A DNA stretch of 64,000 bases from Aotearoamyces nothofagi. Lineage: Eukaryota > Ascomycota > Leotiomycetes > Leotiales > Tympanidaceae. The stretch is taken from positions 186,001-250,000 of the forward strand of contig JADDTR010000024.1 of the NCBI GenBank assembly GCA_015345905.1, in the 5' to 3' direction. The notes under the pieces were generated by a model. That model worked only from the letters and a program-made list of their open reading frames with translations. It was not told the origin of the DNA and did no database searches. How positions within the stretch are numbered: position 1 is the stretch's first letter; each line of letters begins with the position of its first letter. Below, piece after piece: positions 12,105 through 23,607 of the stretch. The position numbers and the translations under genes were made by a program.

Positions 12105-13774
12105 ATGACATCTAAAGCATTTACCTTAACAAGGGCCCATTACTCCCCACCATGGATGGATGTCAGTATCATTGGCATAGCGGGAAGTTCAGGCTCAGGC
12201 AAATCTACTTTGTCCCGGGCGATTGTCTCAGCATTGGGCCTACCTTGGGTCGTGATCCTTTCGATGGTTCGTCCCTGGCCCTATCTTTTTGTCGGTTAGA
12301 GTTTGCTAATTCCTCTCCGCAAGGATTCATTCTACAAAACTTTAGATGAAGATGCTCATAGAAGAGCTCATAATAATGACTGGGATTTTGATTCTCCGGA
12401 CGCGATAGATTTTGACAGCCTCGTACAGTGTCTCCAAGATCTTAAGCAGGGGTGTGTAAACCCGAGAGTTTCTACATCATAAATGTAAGATTTAACTTTA
12501 ACGCAGGAAGAGAGCTGAGATTCCAATATATTCATTCACCAAGCATCAACGAGAGAAAGAGACCACCTCAATTTATTCACCGCACGTTCTGATATTAGAG
12601 GGTATTTTTGCATTGTATGACCCTAGAGTGCTGGCCTTGTTGGAAATGAAAGTACGTACCTACAGTGGAAATTTGCTGTCTGGGATCTAGCTAACTATGT
12701 AGATATTTTGTGAGGCTGATGCGGACACTTGTTTATCCCGAAGAAGTCGGTACCTGTCTCACATTACAGTTCTTTTCCATATTCTAATGTGTTCCTTTAA
12801 GTATTACGAGATGTTTCTGAACGTGGACGAGATATTGAAGGGGTAATTAAGCAATGGTTCGCCTATGTAAAACCTAATTTTGAGAGATATGTTGATCCTC
12901 AACGGAAGATCGCCGATATTATTGTTCCTAGAGGAGTTGAGAACCGAGTCGCTATTAGTCAGTTGTCATCTCCTATCCCACACACAAGTTTCATGCTCAC
13001 AATTATTAGTGATGGTGACGCAGTATATCGAGAAGAAACTTGAGGATAAATCGTCTGTCCATCGAGCCGAATTGAGGAAGCTTGGCAAAGAATCCGAGGA
13101 CGAGCCTCTTTCAGACAGAGTTGTACTCCTAGACCAGACTCCACAATTAAAAGGGATGAGTACCATAATTCAGGACAGGGATACCCCATCGGAAGAATTC
13201 ATCTTCTACTTCGATCGTATAGCAGCATTTCTTGTCGAACAGTGGGTCACTTGTGGCATGATACTACCGTCGCCTCACTAACGTGTACAGTGCCATGAAC
13301 AATATTTACTTCAACCCCCTGACAGTAGAGACAATAACGGGTCATAAATATAATGGTATGCATGCGACTGGCGAAGTCAGCGCCGTAGTTATACTTCGAG
13401 CAGGTGCCGTTTTTGAAAATGGTCTAAAGCGGGTTATACCAGACTGTAGAACAGGGCGAGTACTCATCCAGTCAAACATCAAGACGGGGGAACCAGAGCT
13501 ACATTACTTGAAGCTGCCTGATGATATTGAATCCCACGACAGTGTTCTTCTACTTGATCCTCAAATGTCGAGTGGGGGAGCTGGATTGATGGCCGTCCAG
13601 GTCCTGGTGGATCACGGGGTTCCAGAAGAGAGAATCGTCTTTGTCACGTACATTGCTGGGAAAATGGGCTTAAATCGGTTAACAAAGGTCTTCCCCCGAG
13701 TTAAGGTCGTGGTTTGTGCCATAGTTGCAGACTACGAGGAGCGTTGGATCGAGAAAAGATACTTTGGTTGTTGA
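12105..13774 (+). CDS. URK1: Uridine/cytidine kinase with C-terminal uracil-phosphoribosyltransferase-like domain
   Basis: Urk1 phosphorylates uridine and cytidine in pyrimidine salvage. Seven exons close in phase: 12105..12266, 12324..12451, 12507..12651, 12703..12745, 12802..12957, 13010..13241 and 13291..13774, giving 449 residues. The kinase domain has P-loop [24 protein letters not shown], the [16 protein letters not shown] substrate segment, [16 protein letters not shown] and [17 protein letters not shown]. The second half (from about residue 270) matches the UPRTase-like domain of fungal Urk1: [40 protein letters not shown] and [16 protein letters not shown], ending [11 protein letters not shown] like orthologues. 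In that domain the PRPP loop reads DPQMSSGG instead of the DPMLATGG of true phosphoribosyltransferases, so it is probably regulatory. The 43-nt fourth exon is small. Confidence 0.94.
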
Positions 13775-14574
13775 TCGCAAAGCGAAATAATGGCTCTAGC
13801 CACCCCTCTGAGATCACATGTCAATACTTGGATACAGGAACAACCTCTTACGATGTCTCTTTTCCATTGCGTCACGGTGTGAATCTGAGTAACTTTCAAG
13901 AGACCCGGGCCGTTCCATTATGTATCCAAACAGCTCTCTTACGGCCTCGCCAAGCGCCACAACGCGCTAAGCCTTGGCAAACTCGCAACGACATGCGTCC
14001 CGACATCTAATTCCACGATACAGGTACCTTTAGAACGGCTTCTTTTAGCCTTCAAGACTAATATCTGACCGAAGGAGGGGGGGTCTTGACGTTTTCTTGT
14101 GTCTAGGCGGTCACGGTCGTATGATCAACACTAGTCTTGACCCCTCGCTGATACGCAAGTATCCTGCACAAGCCCAAACGTCAGTCAATACGCAGACCCT
14201 GAGTGTCACTATATGTCCCAGGCCAGGTTATGTCTTGGCTCGAGACCAAATTGGAAGGACTTACACAAATGTTAAGCCATTACTGTTCCAGTCCATGTTT
14301 CTATCCCTCATTGAGTTAAGGGAGCAGTTCGAATCAGTTCAAATTCTCGATTACAACAACCTCTGCTACTACAAGGGGTGATTGTAAGAAGCTTCTGGAT
14401 ACACTATCGTGTTATCATGTGCATCATAGGGTTAGGACAGTGTACGCGGCTTTTTATTCCATATTGCGTAGGTCTCGTTTTCGTCAAATATATCAGTATC
14501 CTACGACGTGATGTGTTGCTTCTTTTTTTCTTTTTTTCTTATTACGCCCAATACATTCACCGCTGTCGCCCACC
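13775..14574. other. Intergenic: URK1 3' flank and LysM-gene promoter
   Basis: An 800-bp spacer. It ends in a T-rich tract (14518-14540) just before the LysM gene start. Open frames such as 14097..14381 show no family resemblance. Nothing else was recognised. Confidence 0.5.
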
Positions 14575-17500
14575 ATGAAAATCACCAGCGTGGCTCTCAC
14601 AGCGAGTGCTATGCACAGCGCCGTTGTTGTTGCTACTCCATGGTTTCGAGGTCATAAATGCGACGTTCCTATCGTTTATAATGATGGACACACCCAAATT
14701 ACAAGTCAAATCCCATGTTCCGACGTCCCCAAATCGCCATCTGGAGCTGCAGACTCTGGTGCCGTGAAGTCAATAATCGCCCAGGCTCTCAACGAACATC
14801 GTCCTAATACAGCTACTCCCATATACCCTACCATAGTTATTGATAATGCTATCACTATATTCCCAAGTATTGATATCCCACCGGTAAGTGCTCATGCCCC
14901 AAATCCAGCGCCAATGTCATCCAAGTCCGACAGTCAGGCTATGATAGATACTGCTGACCTAGGTCCTGGCTCCCACGACGAATCGTCTAAAGATGCAGGC
15001 ACTCTTCGCAATCGCGGTAATGAAAACAGCAATACTAACAACAATAAAGACAAGAATAACAGGAAGGGTTTTGATATTGAATTGACAAATTTAACCACAT
15101 CGTCTGCAACACCTTCAAGTACATCCTCCAAGGCCTCAAGTACGTCCTCGAGCACTTCAAGTACCTCCTCCAACGCTTCTAGTTCCAGTTCCAGCTCATC
15201 GTCTACAAAGCCTTCAAGTACCTCCTCCAACGCTTCTGGTTCCAGCTCATCGTCTACATCGTCTACAAAGCCTTCAAGTACCTCCTCGAGCACTTCCAGT
15301 TCCAGCTCATCGTCTGCGTCTACATCGTCTGCAAAGCCTTCAAGTACCTCCTCGAGCGCTTCAAGTACTTTCTCCAGCGCTTCAAGTTCCAGCTCATCGT
15401 CTGCAAAGCCTTCAAGTACCTCCTCCAACGCTTCCAGCTCCAGCTCATCGTCTGCAAAGCCTTCAAGTACTTCCTCGAGCACTTCAAGTACTTTCTCCAG
15501 CGCTTCAAGTTCCAGCTCATCGTCTACAAAGCCTTCAAGTACCTCCTCCAACGCTTCTAGTTCCAGCTCATCGTCTACATCGTCTACAAAGCCTTCAAGT
15601 ACCTCCTCCAACGCTTCCAGCTCCAGCTCATCGTCTGCAAAGCCTTCAAGTACCTCCTCGAGCGCTTCAAGTACTTTCTCCAACGCTTCCAGTTCCAGCT
15701 CATCGTCTGCAAAGCCTTCAGACACCTCCTCCAAAGCACCTAGCTCTAGCTCATCCTCTGTAAAGCCTTCTAGTACCTCCTCCAACGCTTCTAGTTCCAG
15801 CTCATCATCTGCAAAACCTTCGAGTGCTTTGTCACAGGTCTCAGCTTTGAGCATAGTATCAACGAGTATATCAAGTACTTCGTCGAAAGCCCCAAGTTCA
15901 AGCCCTACATCAAAAGCTGCCAGTACTTCATCGAAAGCTCCAGGATTAAGCTCGTCATCTACACAGGTTCTAAGCTCAACATTAGAATCCTCAAGCTCGA
16001 CACCAAAGGTGTCAAGTACATCATCGAAAGCCCCAAGTTCAAGCTCGACATCAAAGGTGTCAACTACTTCGTCGAAAGCTCCAGGATCAAGCTCAACATC
16101 AATAACAATTTCAAGTACATCTTCGAAAGCCTCAAACTCGACATCAGAAGCCGCGAGGACTTCGTCGAAAGCTCTAGGCTCAAGCACATCGTCAAATACG
16201 GCAAGCACCTCATCAAAAATTCCAGTCTCAAATACATCGTCGAAAGCTCTAGTCTCAAGCACATCATCTAAAGCTCCAGTCTTGAGCACATCGTCAAATA
16301 CGGCAAGCACCTCATCAAAAGCCCCAGCATCAAGTACATCGTCGAAAGCTCTAGTTCCGATCACATCATCAAATAACCCACTTTCAAGCACATCGTTGCC
16401 CGTTACAACCTCGGCTTCAAGCTTACAGGTCACTATACAGACCTTAAGCGCTTCTACATCCAGCGTTCATTCCTCTATTGTACCTCCAAGCAGTTCATCA
16501 GGAACTCGGTCATTTTCAAGCATACCGTCGTCTGTTTCTTCCTTGACTTCCAGTATTCAAAGCACTATAACAATCTCCAGTGCTACAGCCTCTTCAAATG
16601 CGGACTCTGGTCGTTTTTCAAGTACGCCTTCCGTCTCGATCGGATCTTCTACAGTATTTAGTACAACAGGAACGACGACTTCTAGCAGGCTACCGCCATT
16701 GACCAGCAAGTCTCCACAATCTAATAGCCATCCACACAACGATCAGGAATCAGCTCCACCATCCAAGCCACAAAATGGTGGTAATAGTGGTTCAGGAAAT
16801 GGTAACTTTCAGGGCCCACCTCATAATCCACAGACGCCGAACAATAGGCCAGCAGGTTCTCAGCCACAAGGCCTAGGCCAAACTCCTCAAAATACAGACA
16901 ACGAGTCTCCTGTGCCGCACCCCAATGGCCCAAATGGACAGAATGGTGTAGGGCCCATACCCAAGCCAGCAAATCCAGCGGGCCCAAATCCACAGCCATC
17001 GTCGCCGGATACTTCCAAGCCATCCCCGCCTACGATTACAGACAGTTTTAAGTTCTACGATGGCAAAGTTTTCAGCTCCGTCGAGTCCGAGTTATTTGTT
17101 CCAGCAGATGGCGCTCCCATTCCTTCTGGCCAAACGTATACTGTCCAAATTGGTGACACCTTATCAGATCTTGCAAAGAAATACGGTCTTTCTCTAGAAC
17201 TTCTACAGGCCGCAAACCCCCAGCTCACCAATCCATCTCTACTTCACCCAGGCGATAGTATCATCCTACCACTCCTATCATATAAAGTCGTATCTGGTGA
17301 CTCTCTTGCGTCAATTGCAGCCAAGTTCGGATTTACACTGGCCACCCTCGAGGCACTCAATCCACAAATCCAAGACTTCAACGTGATCCAACCAGGTGAC
17401 TTCGTAAGGATCCCACCGGCGGTTCCAATCCCTCCATTCCATTACAAAATCCAACCGGGCGATGATCTTTCAACCATAGCGGATAGATTCGGTGTTGCAC

Positions 17501-17787
17501 TGAGCGATATTATACGTCTCAATCCTCAGATCCTTGATCCGAACCTTGTCTATCCAAATGAGATTATCCGCCTTCCAGAATATTTACCTTTTGAAGGCAC
17601 TCTAGCCTACGAGGAATCTACAACAGCACCATCAACTAGCTCTAGTATGTATTTAACCCCTTCTGTCAGACACTCTTACTTATCTCCCCCCGACTTAGAA
17701 CCCGCGGCACGCTCAAAGAGAATGCATCCTCGAGATATGCCTTTCGTCCGTCGTCAGAACAAAAGCGAGCGTGACAGTACAATCTAG
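14575..17787 (+). CDS. Secreted mucin-like protein with three C-terminal LysM domains
   Basis: A single 1070-codon frame without introns. The start MKITSVALTASAMHSAVVVA looks like a modest signal peptide. Residues about 180-420 are almost pure Ser/Thr with KPSSTSS blocks encoded by a degenerate minisatellite (15100-15830, about a dozen KPS units). A second array of TSSKAP units follows to about residue 600. A Pro/Asn/Gly-rich linker (about 700-830) leads to three LysM modules: YTVQIGDTLSDLAKKYG at 855, YKVVSGDSLASIAAKFG at 903 and YKIQPGDDLSTIADRFG at 957, each with the NPQ...PGD/PNE...LP finish. LysM binds chitin or related N-acetylglucosamine polymers. The modules have no cysteines. A heavily O-glycosylated stalk with chitin-binding tip in the cell wall is inferred; no GPI signal is visible. 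It is much longer than typical LysM effectors. Confidence 0.88.
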   Translation: MKITSVALTASAMHSAVVVATPWFRGHKCDVPIVYNDGHTQITSQIPCSDVPKSPSGAADSGAVKSIIAQALNEHRPNTATPIYPTIVIDNAITIFPSIDIPPVSAHAPNPAPMSSKSDSQAMIDTADLGPGSHDESSKDAGTLRNRGNENSNTNNNKDKNNRKGFDIELTNLTTSSATPSSTSSKASSTSSSTSSTSSNASSSSSSSSSTKPSSTSSNASGSSSSSTSSTKPSSTSSSTSSSSSSSASTSSAKPSSTSSSASSTFSSASSSSSSSAKPSSTSSNASSSSSSSAKPSSTSSSTSSTFSSASSSSSSSTKPSSTSSNASSSSSSSTSSTKPSSTSSNASSSSSSSAKPSSTSSSASSTFSNASSSSSSSAKPSDTSSKAPSSSSSSVKPSSTSSNASSSSSSSAKPSSALSQVSALSIVSTSISSTSSKAPSSSPTSKAASTSSKAPGLSSSSTQVLSSTLESSSSTPKVSSTSSKAPSSSSTSKVSTTSSKAPGSSSTSITISSTSSKASNSTSEAARTSSKALGSSTSSNTASTSSKIPVSNTSSKALVSSTSSKAPVLSTSSNTASTSSKAPASSTSSKALVPITSSNNPLSSTSLPVTTSASSLQVTIQTLSASTSSVHSSIVPPSSSSGTRSFSSIPSSVSSLTSSIQSTITISSATASSNADSGRFSSTPSVSIGSSTVFSTTGTTTSSRLPPLTSKSPQSNSHPHNDQESAPPSKPQNGGNSGSGNGNFQGPPHNPQTPNNRPAGSQPQGLGQTPQNTDNESPVPHPNGPNGQNGVGPIPKPANPAGPNPQPSSPDTSKPSPPTITDSFKFYDGKVFSSVESELFVPADGAPIPSGQTYTVQIGDTLSDLAKKYGLSLELLQAANPQLTNPSLLHPGDSIILPLLSYKVVSGDSLASIAAKFGFTLATLEALNPQIQDFNVIQPGDFVRIPPAVPIPPFHYKIQPGDDLSTIADRFGVALSDIIRLNPQILDPNLVYPNEIIRLPEYLPFEGTLAYEESTTAPSTSSSMYLTPSVRHSYLSPPDLEPAARSKRMHPRDMPFVRRQNKSERDSTI
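15100..16380 (+). repeat. Coding minisatellite arrays in the LysM gene
   Basis: Two adjoining arrays. The first (about 15100-15830) repeats units beginning AAGCCTTCAAGTACCTCCTC, with variable numbers of Ser codons between them. The second (about 15880-16360) repeats a unit encoding TSSKAP followed by Ser-rich residues. Units are imperfect but keep the frame. The strict codon bias also leaves a 499-codon antisense frame, which is a shadow. Confidence 0.85.
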
Positions 17788-18789
17788 ACTGTATGAAACA
17801 GTCAAAAATAAAAACAAAAATAAAAAGCAAAATTTTTCGTTATTAGATAGATTCTATAGTTCTCTTCTTCTTCGATTCTCGTCACTCCTTAAAAAGACTC
17901 TTTACTTTTATTCTTCAATTCTCTTCACTCCTTGCCGTTCTGGAAAGAAATGATTATATGGCTTTTGCTTTGCGCAATTGGGTTTACATATATAGAATTA
18001 TATATGCTTATTATATAGACAACAAACAAAAAAATATCCTTCTTTACTGGCTTTAGTTTTTGAGGTGGGTGAACAGGTGAAGATGAGATATTTGAAATCG
18101 GTAATGGTTATTAATTAATGAAGCTCACGTTACTCGTTAGTAACTTAGAGGTGCATTGCGTCAATTTAAATCTGCCACAATCCTAGTCTATATCCTGTTT
18201 GTAGTCTCATCAATTTAGAGGAAATTATCTAGAAGAAGTCACACCGTTATGAAGTTCCGGATTGGTTGGTTAACCTAGGTGATCACAATTATAGAAGGTT
18301 GGCATAGTGTCTCAATCAGGGCCGGGGATCAGCGAGATATTTTTATTCAGTCAAATAAGGCACTCTCTAATTAATCACTTTATAGAGTTGACCCCATGAC
18401 AAGATGTATTTTGGATGTTGTTTTATTATCAAGTAGCTAGTTATTGCACAAGGCCATATGCTTCCGGCACTCAGCCAGATAGCAAGATCTAGCATTGTGC
18501 TAGAGATCAGGTCCAATTCCCAACCATTTCTGCGATAATACGTTACGCAGTTATCTATCAAGCTGACTCGAGGCGCGCCCTAAGACCATCGCATTGTACA
18601 CGCCACATCTAGCAGCTGCCAATCAAGCCACGCATGTCTTCGATGCTATAAAAGGTACAAGTGCAGATTGAAAAGTACGCTGAGTCGTAAAATCAAAATT
18701 GGTACTCGAATACAATGGAGTGGAACAAGAGTTGTAGTCAAGGCATCGTATGCTAAACTCGTCACGTAATACCGTCGAGTAGACTTTAC
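17788..18789. other. Convergent AT-rich spacer
   Basis: This 1-kb region lies between the 3' ends of two convergent genes. It is AT-rich with A/T homopolymers (17800-17840). A TATAAAAG element (about 18645) is not followed by a credible gene. Nothing further is seen. Confidence 0.5.
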
Positions 18790-21700
18790 TCATACGACAG
18801 CACTAGGTGGTGTCGAAACGTGACGGTGGCTATTCCAGTTCGAGCTAAAGCCTCCTCGACCTCGCCCTCCGCTTCGCGATGTAGAGTTATTTGTGCTCGA
18901 AGACGTCGTTGCATGACCGAGGTTTGGCGATGGGAAGCCGCTCGATGAATCTCTTGGTCGATTACCACGAGGGTGGCTAGAAGAAGAATGTCGCGAAGCG
19001 CCTCGAGATTGTCCACCTCTTCGTGGGTTGCTCTTCTGGCGAGGTTCCATCTTGATAGGAACACTAATGCATTTCTCTTCCACCATCCCAGGAATCAGAA
19101 TATGAATTGTATTTCCGTTGTTGGTTATAGGAGAGATAAAGGTAAAGGAGTCTGCGCTCGTGACGTGTGAAACAATGAATCGCTTGGGAAGAGGTTTATT
19201 TTGAGAAGGGGCAAGATGCCATGCTGATTCTGGGGCCTTGTTGGGAACGCGAATAGGTGGGAGCGAACCCATCTCTTGCTCCTCAAAGCATTCTTCGGCC
19301 ATCGGCTTGGTCTCAAAAGCGGAGTCATTCTCTAATGCAATGCCTGCAAACTTATTAGGCAGAGATACTGTGGCAGACCTCTGGCTAGCTGGCAATTCCA
19401 GGGCGTTTTTGCTGGCAGAATCAACCGCAAGAGTATAGCCCTTTGGTGGGGAAGATTTCCTACCAATCAAGGAATTGATACGATCTTGCCACCCACTCAC
19501 AGCGACATTATTTCCTTGGGTTGACTTCGGAAAGCCCTGCTGTCTCGTTGGGTATGGAGATGAGGTAGAGCGTGGTGCGGGGGGGGCTGCTACAGCAGCG
19601 GCGAATGAGCTTGGTTTTGGGGGACCAATTGGTGCAAGGATGGGTGCTGGCGGTAGTCTCACTACAGGCGGAGGACGCGGTAGTGATACAAGAGGGCGAG
19701 CACTATCTCCATCATACGCAGGATGGTCTTCCATGGTTGGTGGAGGGGGAGAAGGAGAACCTGGTCGTGTGAAAGAGACAACAGGATCTTCAACACGCAC
19801 ATCCCTCGTAGGGAAAAATCTGGAACCACGAACTGGTGGAGAAGCGGTGGCACCGTTATTGACAGTGACTGAAGAACCCAAGATGTCACTTCTAACTCCA
19901 TTTTCAAGCTGTACTTGTCGCCAAGTATCCTTGTACACTGTCTGTGGCACGTCAATGCCAGTTCCAAGTTCTCGTCGTGAAGCGTCTTGCTGATCCATTC
20001 TGAGACGTTCGGTAGCCTCGTCCTGTACTAATTGTGAAGGGGGGTCTTTCCATCCCGATGCAGGTGTTGACACAGAGCCATCAGTCACCGTTTGAGAAAT
20101 CCCTTTAATGGCGCCTCTAGTTCCATCTTCACCCAAACCAACTTGTCGCCAGGTATCTTTAAAGACAGGTTGCGGAGCTTCTACACCAGTGCTCCCAAGT
20201 TCCCGACGAGCAGCTTCCTTCTTTTCTTGCTCTTCACGCATCTGCGCATCTTCCTGCGCGAGCTTCTCAGGCAAGCTATTCCAGGCAGAATTGGCCTGGT
20301 TTCTCTGATTGTCCTGACGTGAAAGTCCCTGTTGGCGTTGTGGTGGGCCAATTGGAGCCGGACGCTGTCCATACTGCTGCTCCCTTCCTCGTCCCTGGTA
20401 TTGACCACGTGCGTTTGGCGGTCCGATAGGACCAGGACCAGCATTCCCCATCTGCGAAGGTGAAGATATTTCAGGTAGTCGAGAGAGCTCAGGATTAAAG
20501 GTGCCGTTGCCTAGTGTACGATCGTTGGTTGGTGGACCCCAAACGTTCCTTCCTTGAGCTTGGTGAGGTGCAGGACTAGCCCAAGATGCAAACCTGTCAG
20601 ATCCTGGAGATGCGTTGTTTTGCCAAGACGGTCGAGAGTCTTGAGGTTGTTGCTGTTGTAAAACTAGAGATTCCTTCCCTTCTGACGTGATTTTGTTGGT
20701 GTGGATACCATTTGGGCGACGGTCTTCAGTGTGAGGTGCTGGGATGTTTGGCTCGGTAGCTGCAAGGCTAACCAATTCTGGATGATGCACCTTCATCATT
20801 CCGTATTGCTTAATCTCACCTGCAATTTCTGGTACTGGAGGCTTTGGAGGAGAAACCACTGTAGATGCAGGTTCTCGAGACTGAATGTGGGTAGGTACAG
20901 TCTTCTCATCTTTCGGCGTTTCCTTCTTAGATTTCTTCTCTGGAGCAGGGCCCATAGCTTCAAGCTTGAGGCGAATACGTTCCTTTCGCTCAGCTTCCTC
21001 TTTCGCCTCTTCTTCCAGTCTCCGCTTTCTAGCAAGCTCTCGGCTTTCTTTCATAATTTTCTTTTGAAGTTCAACCTCATCCTCTAATGGAATTGCTGGT
21101 GCCGCAGTCTGAGAAGTGTCAGATGGCAGGTCGCCTCCAGATTGGGCCATCTGGCCATGGGTTGATGCCGGCGAAGCATGACTAATTACTGGTGACGCAT
21201 GCGATTGCCACTGTTGTGATGGATGTTGCCGTTGGCCTCCCGGATATCCTGAAGGTGATTGCATTCGAGGTGATGAAGGTGCGTCGCTCACGGCAACCAA
21301 TGAGCCTCGGCGTGCGGTAAGCATGTCATGAGGAGGGTACATCTCTTGTCCTCTACTCATACGTCTACTAAAGTTGCCACTGCCTCCACTTACGTTAGAC
21401 GAGGTTCGACGACGGCCATAAGATCCCAATTGAGCACTGTTGTGATGTGTCTGGAAAGCAGCAGACGGCTCAGCAGGACCTTGCTGATCATGATGTGATG
21501 CTCTCTGAAGAAGCGCGAGCTGACGAGATTGCATATCATTACGTCCAGCGCCTCTACGGCCGTCGTTCACCGGCTCATACCTTCCAGATTGTGAATTATA
21601 GAGCTCCCTGCTTGAAGTAGTGTTACCTTCTCGCCAAGAACGGCTAAAGTCATCCGCAGCAATTTCCTTAGTCGGCAAATATGGCATGGCCTCGAATCCG

Positions 21701-22870
21701 TGTGGATCTCTATGCAAGAAGCGTGATGGCTGTTGATGTTGCTGAAGCTCTGTCGCAATTGGCGCAGATTTATCCACAGGTGGTAAAGATGCCCAAGGGG
21801 ATTTGACAGGTGTTGGAGGACCAGGAGGTTTTGCAACTAGAGTTGGCTTCTCGGATGCGCCTTTCAGTATTAATCCCCTTCCAGAACCACCAGATATACC
21901 ACCAAGCCTGACAGTGGAGGATGTTGATGTAGGAGGAGCCGGTGATTTCGGTTTCGGAGAATCGGTACTCTCATCATGGATAGCTGGAGACGGTGCTGAC
22001 TTAGGCGGCGGAGGGGCGGGCTCATCTGACTGATGCGGCAAGGTAATCTTTGTCCCGTCAGTCCATTCAATAGTTTCTGGAGCCCAGTCATCATCGTCGT
22101 CGTCAATATCAGCCCAATTAGCTTGTCTTCCAGGATCATCTGACTGGAGCCGTGTAGCTAGATGGATGCCAAATTTCTGTGCGAGCTCTTCATCAGTAAT
22201 ACGCTTTGGTTCTGGGGGTGGTGCAGCTGTGAATTGTCAGTAAAGTGAGACAGAATTGCTTGGGTACAGATGCAGCATACGTCGATTTTTATTCCACACA
22301 GCGCTGGGATCGGGTGCTGCTCCAGCCTTTCCACCATTTATAGTCACCGAAGCACGTGGTGCTGCGTCTCGAAGGCCACTCACAGTCTTCGCGACAAGTC
22401 GAGGTCTTGAAACTGCAGATGTAGTCACCGGTATTGATGCTAAACTAACAGATCCTTTATCCCCAGCCTTAGCGGTTGCAGCACCAGTTGCCTTCGTCGC
22501 AAGGAAGGTCTTATTAACCGAGACAGCTTTGAAGGACGCGTGTTTCTTGACAGTTGACGCTGTTCGTACATGTAGACCTTTGGCTTTCGTTGCCTCGGTA
22601 TCAGACCCTCCATTGACACTAACCTCTGCAGATGTGAGTACACCGTCGACCGGCTCTGCATCCAGCTTCCCTCCATCATTATAAGCATCCCCGTTTACTT
22701 GTGATGTTGTGCTAGATACGTCATGACTTGTAGTTGGGGTGGTAGTCTACGAAAGTTAGGGGGAAAATCAAATATAACAGCTGAAGGTGACCGCGTGACA
22801 ATACCTTTTCGGGTTCGGCTATAGCAGGAGCATCCACGAAGTTCTCAGAGGTGACTTCAGTTGCCATCAT
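18790..22870 (-). CDS. Large disordered protein of unknown function (fungal-conserved N-terminus)
   Basis: Three exons, 22870..22805, 22746..22281 and 22226..18790, close in phase to 1322 residues. I recognise no named family. The best ordered part is near residues 180-225: KRITDEELAQKFGIHLATRL, then an acidic WADIDDDDDDWAPETIEW and a TDGTKI segment, which I recall as conserved in uncharacterised ascomycete proteins. Then come Pro-rich stretches including KPPGPPTPVKSPWASLPPVD, an Arg/Glu-rich probable coiled coil (EVELQKKIMKESRELARKRR onward), and two copies of a module RRELG-x(5-9)-PQxVxKDTWRQVxL about 75 residues apart. The C-terminal 120 residues are Arg/Gly/Ser-rich (RRGGQSRGASRH, GGRGRGGFSSNW), which suggests RNA binding. 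The mix of RGG boxes, coiled coil and low complexity fits an mRNA or translation factor, but that is inference. Start: two adjacent ATGs at 22870 and 22867. Confidence 0.8.
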
Positions 22871-23607
22871 ACGTCTTCAGAGCGTTTGTGAGGTGATCGT
22901 AACTGCGCATGCGAGTTCCGTCTGGTAAAATGGAAGCTTGAGCGCGAGGATCCGGGGCGTGTGTAATATAAGCTATTCGATACGCGCTCACAAGGTGAGG
23001 ACGCAGGAAGTTCGAAAATAGATTCCTTGAATAAGCAACAAGAACGACTATATCGTAGTTGTTGATGGCGTGCGTACCTAGAAGGTAAAGTGTCTGTGGT
23101 TGAAGGTTCGACTTGGTGTCACGAAAGTGATCTGGAAACGGCTAGCGCAAAGTTTAACTTCCGCTTCCCAGCGTAACGACCGGCTGCGGGTGACTTCATG
23201 AGGAGGCTGAAAAGAATCGCCAGAAATAGTTCCTTTGATTATTAGATAATATATTCATAATTAACAATCAACTTTTCGGGATGATTCATATAGCTATTGG
23301 TTAATTGTATTTAGTATTATAGGGAAATCACTATGTTCTCGCGCTTTAATTTCCTCTTCAAAATCAGCCTCCAGCAAGCACTATCCTCCCATCCAAGATT
23401 ATTAGATCACATTGCAATTTACATATGAATACATCGGATCAGAAGGGCAGCCGCAGATTGATAGCTATGTTGTAGTGTACAAAATTCACTGTTAAAATGA
23501 GCATGTCGTGTCCCAAGGTTCGTTCGTTGAGCGTCTTTTGGGTCTATTCTACATCGATTTTCCCTCCATCAAAACGCTCCCTCAATACGAGCAACACCTT
23601 GTGATAT
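22871..23607. other. Intergenic spacer upstream of the 1322-residue gene
   Basis: It holds the promoter of the disordered-protein gene and the 3' flank of ATP17. It is AT-rich at 23225-23350. No RNA gene or mobile element was recognised. Confidence 0.5.

Noticed and set aside
15100-15830. Regularly spaced repeats that could suggest a CRISPR array
   Set aside because: The repeats are coding, keep the frame, have no unique spacers, and the genome is eukaryotic.
14934-16433. 499-codon antisense open frame in the LysM gene (Leu/Glu/Asp/Val repeats)
   Set aside because: It is the exact complement of the Ser/Thr repeat codons; repeat bias keeps the antisense frame open. It has no ordered domain and no upstream signals.
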